Of a stretch of DNA of 64,000 bases, positions 26,419-34,522 are shown in pieces. Within the stretch, counting starts at the first letter, position 1. Each line of letters opens with the position of its first letter. The position numbers and the translations under genes are program-made. The notes under the pieces were generated by a model. That model was given only the letters and a program-made list of their open reading frames with translations, made no database searches and was not told the origin of the DNA. This DNA is from an uncultured Saprospiraceae bacterium (lineage in GTDB: Bacteria > Bacteroidota > Bacteroidia > Chitinophagales > Saprospiraceae), in the NCBI GenBank assembly GCA_937921595.1, contig CAKZTD010000128.1, positions 1 through 64,000 on the forward strand, given 5' to 3'.

Positions 26419-27285
26419 TTGTGGGCGATAAAAAAAATCATTGACCTTGTTTTGTATGGCAATTTCTGGATTGCTGCTGGAGCTTTAATGCTTGCTTTAC
26501 AAACGCAATATATTCTTACTGGAATAACGGAATGGAATGCGGTAACGGGATTTGTTTTTTGCTCAACTTGGTTACTGTATGCCCTTCATCGAATTGTTGG
26601 AATTTTACGATTAAAAGATTTTTTAGATATCGAACGTTATGGAGTGATTGCTCGGTTTCGACATCATATTATTATCTATGCGGTCATTGCTGGATTAGGA
26701 ACAGCTTGGTGTTTTTTTCAAATGCCTTTCCGAGTTCAAGTTGCGGCAGTCTTACCTAGTTTTTTTTCATTGGCTTATGTGTTACCATTCTTTGGAAAGC
26801 AAAGACGCCTACGAGATTTTAACCAAATAAAAATTTATCTAGTTGCATTAGTTTGGGCATGGGTGACCGTAGTGTTGCCAATTGTGGAAGCAGAAATCGA
26901 TTTTAATACAAGCCATGTTTTGATGTATTTTGAAAGAACTTTATTTGTATTCGCAATAACTTTACCTTTTGATATTCGTGACTTGAATGTGGATCGTCAT
27001 AGTAAAGTGAGTACCATTCCTGCGAAGATAGGAGTTAAGAAATCAAATTATTTAGGCTTGATTTTATTAGGTCTTGGTCTGGCTTTGGTTTTGATAAATA
27101 CCTATCTGGGTTTTTATTCTTCAGCTATTTGCATTTCTTTATTGATTTCTTTTATATCAACAGGATTCTTAGTTCGTTTGTCAAGCCCTGACCGTCATGA
27201 TTATTTTTATTCTGGCTTGATGGATGGGACGATGGTTTTACAAGGAGCTTTAGTTTGTATTACTGCTTATTATTTACTTTCATAA
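26419..27285 (+). CDS. UbiA-like prenyltransferase family membrane protein
   Basis: A 288-residue protein with eight or nine membrane helices in the UbiA layout. The second aspartate-rich motif is kept: PFDIRDLNVDRHSKVSTIP in the loop after helix 5 (about residue 185). The first motif (NDxxDxxxD) is not: the matching position after helix 2 reads LLYALHRIVG. UbiA enzymes transfer prenyl chains to aromatic acceptors (for example in menaquinone synthesis); loss of one metal motif makes the activity here uncertain. The only possible start before helix 1 is a TTG at 26419, since a stop lies in frame just upstream; if that is wrong, the next ATG would cut the first helix. The 3' end overlaps the convergent lipoprotein gene by 16 bases. 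Confidence 0.65.
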   Translation: MWAIKKIIDLVLYGNFWIAAGALMLALQTQYILTGITEWNAVTGFVFCSTWLLYALHRIVGILRLKDFLDIERYGVIARFRHHIIIYAVIAGLGTAWCFFQMPFRVQVAAVLPSFFSLAYVLPFFGKQRRLRDFNQIKIYLVALVWAWVTVVLPIVEAEIDFNTSHVLMYFERTLFVFAITLPFDIRDLNVDRHSKVSTIPAKIGVKKSNYLGLILLGLGLALVLINTYLGFYSSAICISLLISFISTGFLVRLSSPDRHDYFYSGLMDGTMVLQGALVCITAYYLLS

Positions 27286-28445
27286 ACGACCGTACAATTA
27301 TTAAATTTTTTCATCCATTTCTTTACAGTAGGATGGATGTTGAATCTATCTTTTTTAACATTGGTGAAATAATGGACTTTCATCGGTCCCATGAATGAAG
27401 TTGGTGGGGTAGTCGTAGCGGCCCAGATATTTCTTGATGCATTATAAGCAATGATACCTTCCTTCTCTCGATGAAAACCACGAACTCTTCCCTTCCATTG
27501 GATACCAATCGGATCGTAATTCGAATTAAAGATTTCATCTTTTTCTAAGCGCTCCATATTGTAAGCGAATTTTTTGAGATTATCAGGCCCGACTAAATCG
27601 TAAAAGGCTTCAAAAGTTGCGGTATCTACAAAGACAGAATCCTTTCCAATAAAATTCATCCGAGCTTCCTTTCCAGTATAAATATCTTCGTAACTACCAT
27701 TGATCCAACAATTCGGTCCAAGTCCACATAAAAATGGAAAACTTTTCTCATCTAAATAAACCTCTTTTCCTCGACGATAAAATTCGAGATGACAACTTTC
27801 CCGATAGATAGGGTAAAGCTCTTCTTCATAGACTGCCCGAATGCCTCGAATACTAGCTGTTCCAAAAAACTCTTCCGTGTAATCATTGGTGTAAATATTA
27901 ATAGCGAAGTTTAATTCCCTTTCAGAAACACCTCCGATAATTAAGATGGTGGTATCCCATGGATCATTGAGGTGCCAGGCTCCAGTCCAATGGTCATAGT
28001 CTTCAGTTGGTAAAACTTCTTTAGCATGAAACGTCATGTTTTTTGTACTGTCAATACTCCACCAAGTTCCTGAAATATCCGTAGGATTATTTATTTTTCC
28101 AGAGAAAGAAGCATTCCTTCTTTTAAATCTTTCTTCGATTAATTCGAAAGTATTATCCTTTTTTAAACGGCCATTAAATTTTAAAACACCATTTTGATTT
28201 TGGTAATAAGTTTGTCCAGTTAATCGACCATTTCCCCAATTGACTAATAACATATTAATGGGAATGGAATCGCTTTCGCCAATAAAACCTTGATAGCGTT
28301 TGATGAAATATTTATCTTCTAGAGGATCGAGACGCCCTGGAAGAATTCCTGGATTGGAAGTTCGAGTACTTGGGGGTGGGGTTTCTTTTTGACAAGCAAA
28401 GGAAAAGACAAAGCCACTTAGGACAAGAAGGACGAGGTGTCTCAT
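27270..28445 (-). CDS. Lipoprotein, unknown
   Basis: A 391-residue protein counted from the ATG at 28445, which starts a lipoprotein signal peptide ending FSFAC (Cys 18). A longer frame would begin 20 residues earlier and lose this signal. The mature part after PPPSTRTSNPG is beta-rich with many Trp and Tyr, for example LLVNWGNGRLTGQTYYQ and NDPWDTTILIIGG, which looks like several repeats of a beta-barrel or sandwich unit. I do not recognise a family. It is followed by the UbiA-like gene in convergent overlap and sits upstream of no obvious partner; CYTH and YcxB-like genes are next upstream on the same strand. Confidence 0.6.
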   Translation of the reverse strand: MRHLVLLVLSGFVFSFACQKETPPPSTRTSNPGILPGRLDPLEDKYFIKRYQGFIGESDSIPINMLLVNWGNGRLTGQTYYQNQNGVLKFNGRLKKDNTFELIEERFKRRNASFSGKINNPTDISGTWWSIDSTKNMTFHAKEVLPTEDYDHWTGAWHLNDPWDTTILIIGGVSERELNFAINIYTNDYTEEFFGTASIRGIRAVYEEELYPIYRESCHLEFYRRGKEVYLDEKSFPFLCGLGPNCWINGSYEDIYTGKEARMNFIGKDSVFVDTATFEAFYDLVGPDNLKKFAYNMERLEKDEIFNSNYDPIGIQWKGRVRGFHREKEGIIAYNASRNIWAATTTPPTSFMGPMKVHYFTNVKKDRFNIHPTVKKWMKKFNNCTVVYESK

Positions 28446-28533
28446 TTTCGCTTTGGTTGATTTGGAGGAATAGATTTTAAAAAATGTTATCTCCAAAATA
28501 AGCAATTGATTCTTTATTAAAGATTAATTATGT

Positions 28534-29004
28534 TTATTTTTTCCATTGAGTATAAGGAAAGGTCATCAAGCTCAAATTATAATACTTTGAATCATCGGTA
28601 ACTTCTTGGCCTACCCATTCCGGCGTTTGTACCTTTTGGTCTTCAGCATCTAATTCTACTTCTACAATTTGTAAACCTTTATTATCTCCTTCGAATATGT
28701 CGATCTCCCACAAAAGATCATTTTCAAAAACATGATATCTGGTTTTTTCAATGATAGGTTGATTACATAATTTCAAAAGCGCTAAAGCATCAGGGTAGGG
28801 GATTTCGTATTCAAATTCAAGTCTGCTAAATCCTGTTGTTTTTCCTTTTATGGTTATAATCCCTTTTTGATCTTTTATACGAATTCGGACTGCTCGATTC
28901 GGATCGTCATTGAGATAGCCCTGTTTGATTTGTATTTGGCTTTTTACTAGGGTTTTCCAATTTTCGTTTTTTATTAAAAACTTTCTTTCTATTTCTTTTG
29001 CCAT
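28534..29004 (-). CDS. CYTH domain protein (inorganic triphosphatase-like)
   Basis: A 156-residue CYTH (CyaB/thiamine-triphosphatase) tunnel-fold protein. The signature EIERKF (E4, E6, K8) opens the chain. Further conserved charged strands are RAVRIRIKDQKGIITIKGK, EFEYEIP, EKTRYHVF, WEIDIFEGDNKGLQIVEVEL, which line the triphosphate tunnel. Bacterial members mostly hydrolyse inorganic triphosphate or nucleoside triphosphates rather than make cAMP. Cytosolic. It begins 16 bases after the end of the YcxB-like gene, so the two form a likely operon. Confidence 0.85.
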   Translation of the reverse strand: MAKEIERKFLIKNENWKTLVKSQIQIKQGYLNDDPNRAVRIRIKDQKGIITIKGKTTGFSRLEFEYEIPYPDALALLKLCNQPIIEKTRYHVFENDLLWEIDIFEGDNKGLQIVEVELDAEDQKVQTPEWVGQEVTDDSKYYNLSLMTFPYTQWKK

Positions 29005-29020
29005 TTTATTTTTTTGAAAA

Positions 29021-29536
29021 CTATGAATTGACTTTAAAGTCTGGATTGGAAAAACTTCTAATGATGGTTCTTAATGAACTGATTTGAAGATTAGATAAAG
29101 AGTCTTTAGGAATAATGTGAGCCATGTTTTTGTTTGCAAAAAGCAGAAACCATTTGTCCGTTTCTCTAACTTTATGCAGTTTCTCCCAGGTTATTTTTGT
29201 TTCGAAACTCTCACCAATTATTTCGATCCAAACCTTGTCAAAAGTATAAGTAATTTTTTCATTAAACCTTCCGGTTGAGTTGAATTGTTTTCGAGCAGAA
29301 TAAATCGTGAATAGTGGAAGGCCAATGGTGAATACCAAACCCATTAGCAATTGGCCAATAGGTGGTTTCGAAAGAGTAGAGAAAAATCCTAAGAAATAGG
29401 AAAGCGCAAATAAGAGCATAATTACCCCAATGATAGTTATGAAAATTGTTGTTCCTCTACGATATAAAATATAGAAATTAAAATTTTTAATATCCTCCCA
29501 ACTTAATTGTGTTTGCAGTTTTATTTTTTCAGACAT
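29021..29536 (-). CDS. YcxB-like membrane protein
   Basis: A 171-residue protein with two membrane helices (about 30-50 and 62-82) followed by a cytosolic C-terminal domain. The C-terminal part (TYTFDKVWIEIIGESFETKITWEKLHKVRET, then FLLFANKNMAHIIPK) fits the YcxB-like pattern, a PH-like fold of unknown function. It lies just upstream of the CYTH gene. Confidence 0.65.
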   Translation of the reverse strand: MSEKIKLQTQLSWEDIKNFNFYILYRRGTTIFITIIGVIMLLFALSYFLGFFSTLSKPPIGQLLMGLVFTIGLPLFTIYSARKQFNSTGRFNEKITYTFDKVWIEIIGESFETKITWEKLHKVRETDKWFLLFANKNMAHIIPKDSLSNLQISSLRTIIRSFSNPDFKVNS

Positions 29537-29634
29537 GCTTTTTAATTGAAATGATTAGGTGCAGTGATTTATTTACTTTATAGTTTAAACTTTGATTTTT
29601 AATACTTCACTCAATATCCTTTATTGGAATTCGC

Positions 29635-30834
29635 TCATTCGCTCATTTCTAAATTGTTTAAATACCTCGCTAAATAAACGCCCATGCTAAAACAGGCTTG
29701 CAAAAGATAGCCGCCAGTCGGTGCATTCCAATCTAGCATCTCTCCAATACAGAAAGTACGATCTATTTTTTTTAATTGAAAATGTTCATTTACTTCTTTT
29801 AAATCAATTCCTCCTGTGGTAGAAATGGCTTCGTCTATAGGTGCAGCGAATAGAATATCTAATGGTAGTTTTTTAATGATCTGAGAAAGTTTTTTATGAT
29901 CTAAAAAATCCTCTTTTTTACTATATGATTTTAAGAGAGAGAGCTGGATGGTACTCAGTTTTATATCTCCCCGAAGTTTATCTGATGTCTTTTTTAGCTT
30001 AGAATCCGTTAGTTTTTTTAGAATGATTTCTTCAGAAAGACTTGGCTTTAAATCAAGAAAGATAGTAATTGATTTTTTAGCATCCAATTCCTTTTGAATC
30101 TGTGGACTTAAAGCGTAGATGGCATTTCCTTCCAAACCAAATCGAGTGATTACTGCTTCTCCTTTTTGAATTTTAGAACCACAAGTAGCAGAAATATTTT
30201 TAAGTGGTTTTCCTTCGTTTTTAGAAATGAAATGTTCTGGCCATTGAATTTTGTAGGCACAATTAGCAGATTTAAAAGGAAGCGTTTTTATACCTTTATT
30301 CGAAAAAATATCCAACCATTGACCATCAGATCCAGTGACCTTCCAACTACCTCCACCTAATGCAAAAACAACATAATCTGTTTGAATATTTAGACCAGAT
30401 TGGAAAATGATTTTTTCATCTTCATTCCAACCAATCCAGGTTTGCTCAAATTGGAAATCAATTTTCTTATCTTTTAAAACTTGCAAAATAGCATTTAAAA
30501 CTTCAATAGGTTTAATCCCTTTTAAAGGGAAAACTCTTTTGCTACTTCCAACAAAAGTCGGAATACCAATATCAGTAAACCATTGAATTAAATCTTGATT
30601 ATTAAATTCGGAAAGTGATTTTTCTAAAAAAATAGAAGGCGTATATCGTTCTATAAAAGTTTCGATCGTCTCTGAGTGAGTCAAATTAAATCCTCCTTTT
30701 CCAGCAACAAGAAATTTTCTACCAAATGATTTATTCTTTTCGAAGATGGTAATGTCAAAAAGATCGGTATCCAAAAAGGCAGCCAAAAGAAGTGACGAGG
30801 GGCCGCCCCCAATGATTGCTATCTTTTTTTTCAT
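29635..30834 (-). CDS. HI0933/TIGR03862-type flavoprotein
   Basis: A 399-residue FAD-dependent oxidoreductase. The N-terminal dinucleotide-binding motif is IAIIGGGPSSLLLAAF and the adjacent GRKFLVAGKGGFNLTHSE is diagnostic of the HI0933/BaiN-like family; DYVVFALGGGSWKVTGSDG and the C-terminal FCIGEMLDWNAPTGGYLLQACFSMG complete the FAD site. Members reduce unsaturated bonds in some gut species but most are uncharacterised. The last codons, encoding ...EMSE, run into a TGAGCGAATGAGCGAA repeat, so the gene's 3' end has been shaped by that repeat. The -7 box ends only 4 bases before the ATG, which implies a leaderless message. Confidence 0.82.
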   Translation of the reverse strand: MKKKIAIIGGGPSSLLLAAFLDTDLFDITIFEKNKSFGRKFLVAGKGGFNLTHSETIETFIERYTPSIFLEKSLSEFNNQDLIQWFTDIGIPTFVGSSKRVFPLKGIKPIEVLNAILQVLKDKKIDFQFEQTWIGWNEDEKIIFQSGLNIQTDYVVFALGGGSWKVTGSDGQWLDIFSNKGIKTLPFKSANCAYKIQWPEHFISKNEGKPLKNISATCGSKIQKGEAVITRFGLEGNAIYALSPQIQKELDAKKSITIFLDLKPSLSEEIILKKLTDSKLKKTSDKLRGDIKLSTIQLSLLKSYSKKEDFLDHKKLSQIIKKLPLDILFAAPIDEAISTTGGIDLKEVNEHFQLKKIDRTFCIGEMLDWNAPTGGYLLQACFSMGVYLARYLNNLEMSE

Positions 30835-30838
30835 AGTG

Positions 30839-30846
30839 CAAATGTA
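30839..30846 (-). promoter_or_regulatory. -7 box TACATTTG four bases before an ATG
   Basis: On the minus strand this reads TACATTTG, followed by CACT and the ATG of the flavoprotein gene. Transcription would start at or next to the start codon. Confidence 0.5.
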
Positions 30847-30863
30847 GCAGTTTTTACTGACTC

Positions 30864-31577
30864 CTAAAACTTCAAACCAGCGGTTAAACCCAAATTAATC
30901 AAGTTACTATTATATGGTATTTTTAATTCACTTAATATACCACCAGTCCTCGTATCGAAAAGTGGCTTTAAGGAATAAGAAACATTAGGTTCAATATAAA
31001 ATTGACGTTTGTTCTTAAGCGTGAATTCATAACCGATACCAAGCCCGGTGAAAATAAGGAAAGGAGAAAAATTTCGAATTGATGTGTTCGATTCCAATTC
31101 ATTGCTTCCACATTCATGGATAACTTGTTGCCCTCTTGATCCAATTCGAAAAAGTATATCTGCTCCGAGTCTTACATAGAGGTGGTTTTTGCGGTCTGTG
31201 AAATCCCATTTTAAGTGAGCAGGAATACTGAAATAATAGATTGAGAAATCATGCGTCTGCCACGATTGAAAAAGGTCAACAGTGTTGCCGTCAAAATCAC
31301 AAGCAAATTGTGGAGAATAATCTTTTTGACTGATTCGGATGAGATTAATTCCTAGTCCAGTTTTAAAACTTAGTTGGGGATGAAAATTGAAAAATACAAT
31401 TCCTGAAATTCCTGCACCTGCCTTATTGGAAGCCTCAGCAATTCCTTTATCTTCTAAAACTGGTACAGAAACTTTGGGTTGTATTTCGATTCCAAATGTT
31501 CGTTTGCTTATCTTTTTGTCTTGACCAAAAAGAAAGTTTGCAAAAAGGAGAAAAAGGAGAATTGGAGGACATTTCAT
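30864..31577 (-). CDS. Outer membrane beta-barrel protein, copy A
   Basis: A 237-residue protein with a signal peptide ending NFLFGQ and alternating hydrophobic strands ending in LTAGLKF, a terminal Phe as expected for outer-membrane barrels. It fits the PorT-like/beta-barrel (PF13568) type of Bacteroidota. GYEFTLKNKRQFYIEPNV and IPAHLKWDFTDRKNHLYVRLG are shared with the next gene upstream, so the two are tandem paralogues. Eight strands are likely. Function unknown. Confidence 0.72.
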   Translation of the reverse strand: MKCPPILLFLLFANFLFGQDKKISKRTFGIEIQPKVSVPVLEDKGIAEASNKAGAGISGIVFFNFHPQLSFKTGLGINLIRISQKDYSPQFACDFDGNTVDLFQSWQTHDFSIYYFSIPAHLKWDFTDRKNHLYVRLGADILFRIGSRGQQVIHECGSNELESNTSIRNFSPFLIFTGLGIGYEFTLKNKRQFYIEPNVSYSLKPLFDTRTGGILSELKIPYNSNLINLGLTAGLKF

Positions 31578-31648
31578 TTATTGATTAAGTTGGTTTTTTA
31601 GAATAAATTAGACTTTTAAATTATGAATTTAAATCATCGCAATAATAC

Positions 31649-32380
31649 TTAAAATATAATTCCAGCAGCTAATCCAAAATTATAATAATTGCCATCAGTG
31701 CTGATGAGGCTTATCGTATTAATCGAATTGTTTTCAATAACCAAATTATTAGATTCGAAAACTGAATTTACTGCATGCTCCACAACTGATTCGATGTAAA
31801 ATTGTTTCTCATTTTTTAATGAAAATTCATATCCAAAACCTAATTCTGCGATTAGTAGAATAGAACTAAACCCATCTAGATTTCCTTTAAGTTCAGAGCT
31901 TTTTTTCCGACTTTCGAAAATATGAGACTTTTCACTGGATGAAATTTTGAAATAAGTTTCTGCACCTGCCTTTACGTATAGATGATTTTTGTTTTGAGAA
32001 AGATTCCATTTGACTTGAGCAGGTATCCCAAAGTAAAATATTTGGAAGTCATATTGAAACCATGATGCTTTTTCATCAATCCCACTTGAATGAGCTATGT
32101 CAGAAGCAAAGACTGGAGAATAGTCCTTGAATCGTATCGTCCTTTGATTTAAACTTAAACCTGTTTTAAAACTTAGGCTTTCATTTAAGGTTATAAAGAC
32201 ACAGCCTGAAAGAGACGTGCCTAGTGTGTTGGTGATGTTTAGTAAAGAACCATCTTCTTGATTTAAAGACAATAAAGAGGATTGGAACTCGACACCATAG
32301 GAGATTTTTTTTGTCGATGCTTCTTGCGCATAAAGACCGTTGAAAGAAAGGAGTAATAAAATAGTTATAAATAGTTTCAT
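31649..32380 (-). CDS. Outer membrane beta-barrel protein, copy B
   Basis: A 243-residue paralogue of the downstream gene: signal peptide ending GLYAQ, strands matching IPAQVKWNLSQNKNHLYVKAG and GYEFSLKNEKQFYIESVV, and a terminal Phe (LAAGIIF). The 71-base spacing and shared strand suggest one operon that arose by duplication. The loops differ more than the strands, as usual for surface-exposed regions. Confidence 0.72.
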   Translation of the reverse strand: MKLFITILLLLSFNGLYAQEASTKKISYGVEFQSSLLSLNQEDGSLLNITNTLGTSLSGCVFITLNESLSFKTGLSLNQRTIRFKDYSPVFASDIAHSSGIDEKASWFQYDFQIFYFGIPAQVKWNLSQNKNHLYVKAGAETYFKISSSEKSHIFESRKKSSELKGNLDGFSSILLIAELGFGYEFSLKNEKQFYIESVVEHAVNSVFESNNLVIENNSINTISLISTDGNYYNFGLAAGIIF

Positions 32381-32569
32381 ATTAATTTTCTATGGATGAA
32401 GATGTAAGATATTAAACAATAGATCAAACCTATTAAGTTACAACCGCAATCTTTTCTAGTCAAGCGATAAAATTCATGTTTCCCTAATTAGAATAAATCT
32501 AGACAAGTAATTCGAGGAATTGCTATTGAGCTACATCCGAATCAGTGGTAATTTAGAAAGAAAAGAATT

Positions 32570-33046
32570 ATGGAAAAATTGAAAATTTTAAACTCGATTA
32601 TAAACCTAAGTTGGTTGAGTTTGTTGATGGTGATTTCAATGTTAGCATTATCTTTTTTCTTGCCAGAAGGTGAAATTACTGATGAAAAGGATACACTTGA
32701 AATGACTTCGACAGACAATGGGGAAAGTCCAATAGATTTATTTAGTGCAGAATTTAAGGAGGGTAAGAAAATATTTTATTCGAATTGTGCATCCTGTCAT
32801 AATAGAAATATGGTGGATGATATGACCGGACCTGCTTTAGCGGGTGTAATTGAAAAATGGAGCGATTATCCTAGAAGTGATTTGTATGACTGGATTAGGA
32901 ATTCTCAGAAGATGATACAAGAGGATCATCCAAGAGCTCAAGAAATTTGGCGAGATTGGAAGCCAGTGGTCATGAATAATTTTGCGAATTTGACAGATGA
33001 GAAAATTGAGTCTGTTTTGGTTTATATTGAGAAAGTTGGGGGGTAG
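32570..33046 (+). CDS. Membrane-anchored c-type cytochrome
   Basis: A 158-residue protein with one N-terminal membrane helix (about 12-31) and a periplasmic class I cytochrome c domain. The haem motif is CASCH (C73, C76, H77), followed by TGPALAGV; M135 in VVMNNF is the probable sixth ligand. It should carry electrons in the periplasm. It is a single gene converging on mqnA with 13 bases between stops, so the partner complex is not indicated by context, though the menaquinone genes next door also serve respiration. Confidence 0.85.
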   Translation: MEKLKILNSIINLSWLSLLMVISMLALSFFLPEGEITDEKDTLEMTSTDNGESPIDLFSAEFKEGKKIFYSNCASCHNRNMVDDMTGPALAGVIEKWSDYPRSDLYDWIRNSQKMIQEDHPRAQEIWRDWKPVVMNNFANLTDEKIESVLVYIEKVGG

Positions 33047-33059
33047 ATGACTGCGCTTT

Positions 33060-33839
33060 TTACAAAGCCAAACTCTCTGTTAACGAGGGTTGCAACGTCT
33101 GATTCATCTCTTTCAAAAACCGGGTAAGTGCTTTTTTCTTTTGAGTATCTAAGGTGTAACTGATGTATTTATTGAAATAAGTTTTCAAGTCAAAACCTTT
33201 CTCAGGAGTAGGGAGTAGGTAGACCAATTGGTTGATGTGATCAAGGCCATTTTTTAGAGCTTCGTTGAATTGCTTAATAAATTCTGGAGACATCGGCTTA
33301 TTGCTCACCCAAGCTGCGAAAACAAATGGAAGGCCAGTATAAGCGGTCCAAGCTTCGCCAAGGTCATAGTGGTATTTGTAAAAATCAAACAGCTCAATGG
33401 TCCGATCTCCGATCACTACTGCCGCTTGCCCTTCTTTTAAAGTCTTTTCAAAACCTGGACTAGCTGGACTGACCTTTGGTTGGATTTTCCAATATTTTGC
33501 AATGAGTATTTTTGCTAATTCAACAGAGGTTCTAGAATGATGATCTAGGAATAATTCTTTGACTTCATGAATAGGGGAGTTGCTAAAAATGCAAACGGTT
33601 TTTACGGCTCCAACTGCTCCGATACAATAATCAGAAATAATATAAGGTGTTTCTAAATGAGGAATAATAGCAACAGGCACCAATCCGAGATCTACTTCGC
33701 CTGCTTGTAGTTTTTTTGCACAATCTGATGGAATGTCTAATGTCAATTCTATCTGTTCTTGCACAGGATGATTGAGCAAACCATACAAGAATGGTTTTGT
33801 ATTCAAATAACTTACGGCGGTAACTTTTAATTTATCCAT
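33060..33839 (-). CDS. mqnA: Chorismate dehydratase of the futalosine pathway
   Basis: A 259-residue periplasmic-binding-protein-like enzyme (MqnA/MqnD family). VSYLNTKPFLYGL at the N-terminus and GEVDLGLVPVAIIPHL are the family signatures, and it fits MqnA (VSYLN.xP) rather than MqnD. It converts chorismate to 3-enolpyruvylbenzoate, the first step of menaquinone synthesis by the futalosine route. The start overlaps the end of the histidine phosphatase gene by 8 bases (ATGGATAA), showing translational coupling. mqnE lies just beyond, confirming the pathway. Confidence 0.9.
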   Translation of the reverse strand: MDKLKVTAVSYLNTKPFLYGLLNHPVQEQIELTLDIPSDCAKKLQAGEVDLGLVPVAIIPHLETPYIISDYCIGAVGAVKTVCIFSNSPIHEVKELFLDHHSRTSVELAKILIAKYWKIQPKVSPASPGFEKTLKEGQAAVVIGDRTIELFDFYKYHYDLGEAWTAYTGLPFVFAAWVSNKPMSPEFIKQFNEALKNGLDHINQLVYLLPTPEKGFDLKTYFNKYISYTLDTQKKKALTRFLKEMNQTLQPSLTESLAL

Positions 33840-34446
33840 TTAGATGTAGAGTATCATTTTTTAATTCGACCTCAAAAGCGCCGTTTTTCCAATGTGTTTT
33901 ATATAAACCCGTATTGTGATGATGGTAGGTTTCCATTTCTCGAAGGTGTTGTTGACTCACTAGACACATCATACATCGCAAGGTTCGACCATGGGTACAA
34001 ACTAAGATTTCTTTCTCAGGTCTTTGCACAATGCCGTCTAAAAATTGCTGTAATCTATCGGCTAATGATCTAGCACTTTCTCCTTTCTCGAGGCTTGCAT
34101 CAAAGTTTCCTACACTCCATTCCTTGATCATCTTCTGGTAACTATCTTTCATCCAAGGCTCGTACTTTTGGCCTTCATGAATTCCCCAATTGATCTCATT
34201 GATCAAAGGTGTTTTTTCAAAAGGGATCTTTTTATTTTGAATAAAAGGAGCAACCGTTTGATGTGTTCTTTGCAATCCCGAAGCAATTACTAATTCGAAG
34301 TTCACATTTTGATAATGATTGAAAAAAGCCTGGGCTTGTTGCTGGCCTACTTCATTGAGCTCGCTATCTATACCACTGCCTTGTACAATTCCTAATTTGT
34401 TGTACTCGGTTTCTCCATGTCTGATAAAGTAGATGGTCTTATTCAT
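33832..34446 (-). CDS. Histidine phosphatase family protein
   Basis: A 204-residue branch 1 histidine phosphatase. The catalytic RHGETEYN (phosphohistidine nucleophile) is near the N-terminus and the second histidine is in VCTHGRTLRCMM. Such enzymes dephosphorylate small metabolites such as phosphoglycerate, alpha-ribazole phosphate or nucleotides. It is coupled to mqnA by an 8-base overlap and lies downstream of mqnE. Whether it takes part in menaquinone synthesis, or is simply cotranscribed, is unknown. Confidence 0.82.
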   Translation of the reverse strand: MNKTIYFIRHGETEYNKLGIVQGSGIDSELNEVGQQQAQAFFNHYQNVNFELVIASGLQRTHQTVAPFIQNKKIPFEKTPLINEINWGIHEGQKYEPWMKDSYQKMIKEWSVGNFDASLEKGESARSLADRLQQFLDGIVQRPEKEILVCTHGRTLRCMMCLVSQQHLREMETYHHHNTGLYKTHWKNGAFEVELKNDTLHLNG

Positions 34447-34522
34447 TTGTCTTTTTTATTTTTACTAAGTGATCAGGAATATGGAGACTCTTGACCTCTT
34501 GGCCACTTACATTCTTGACATA

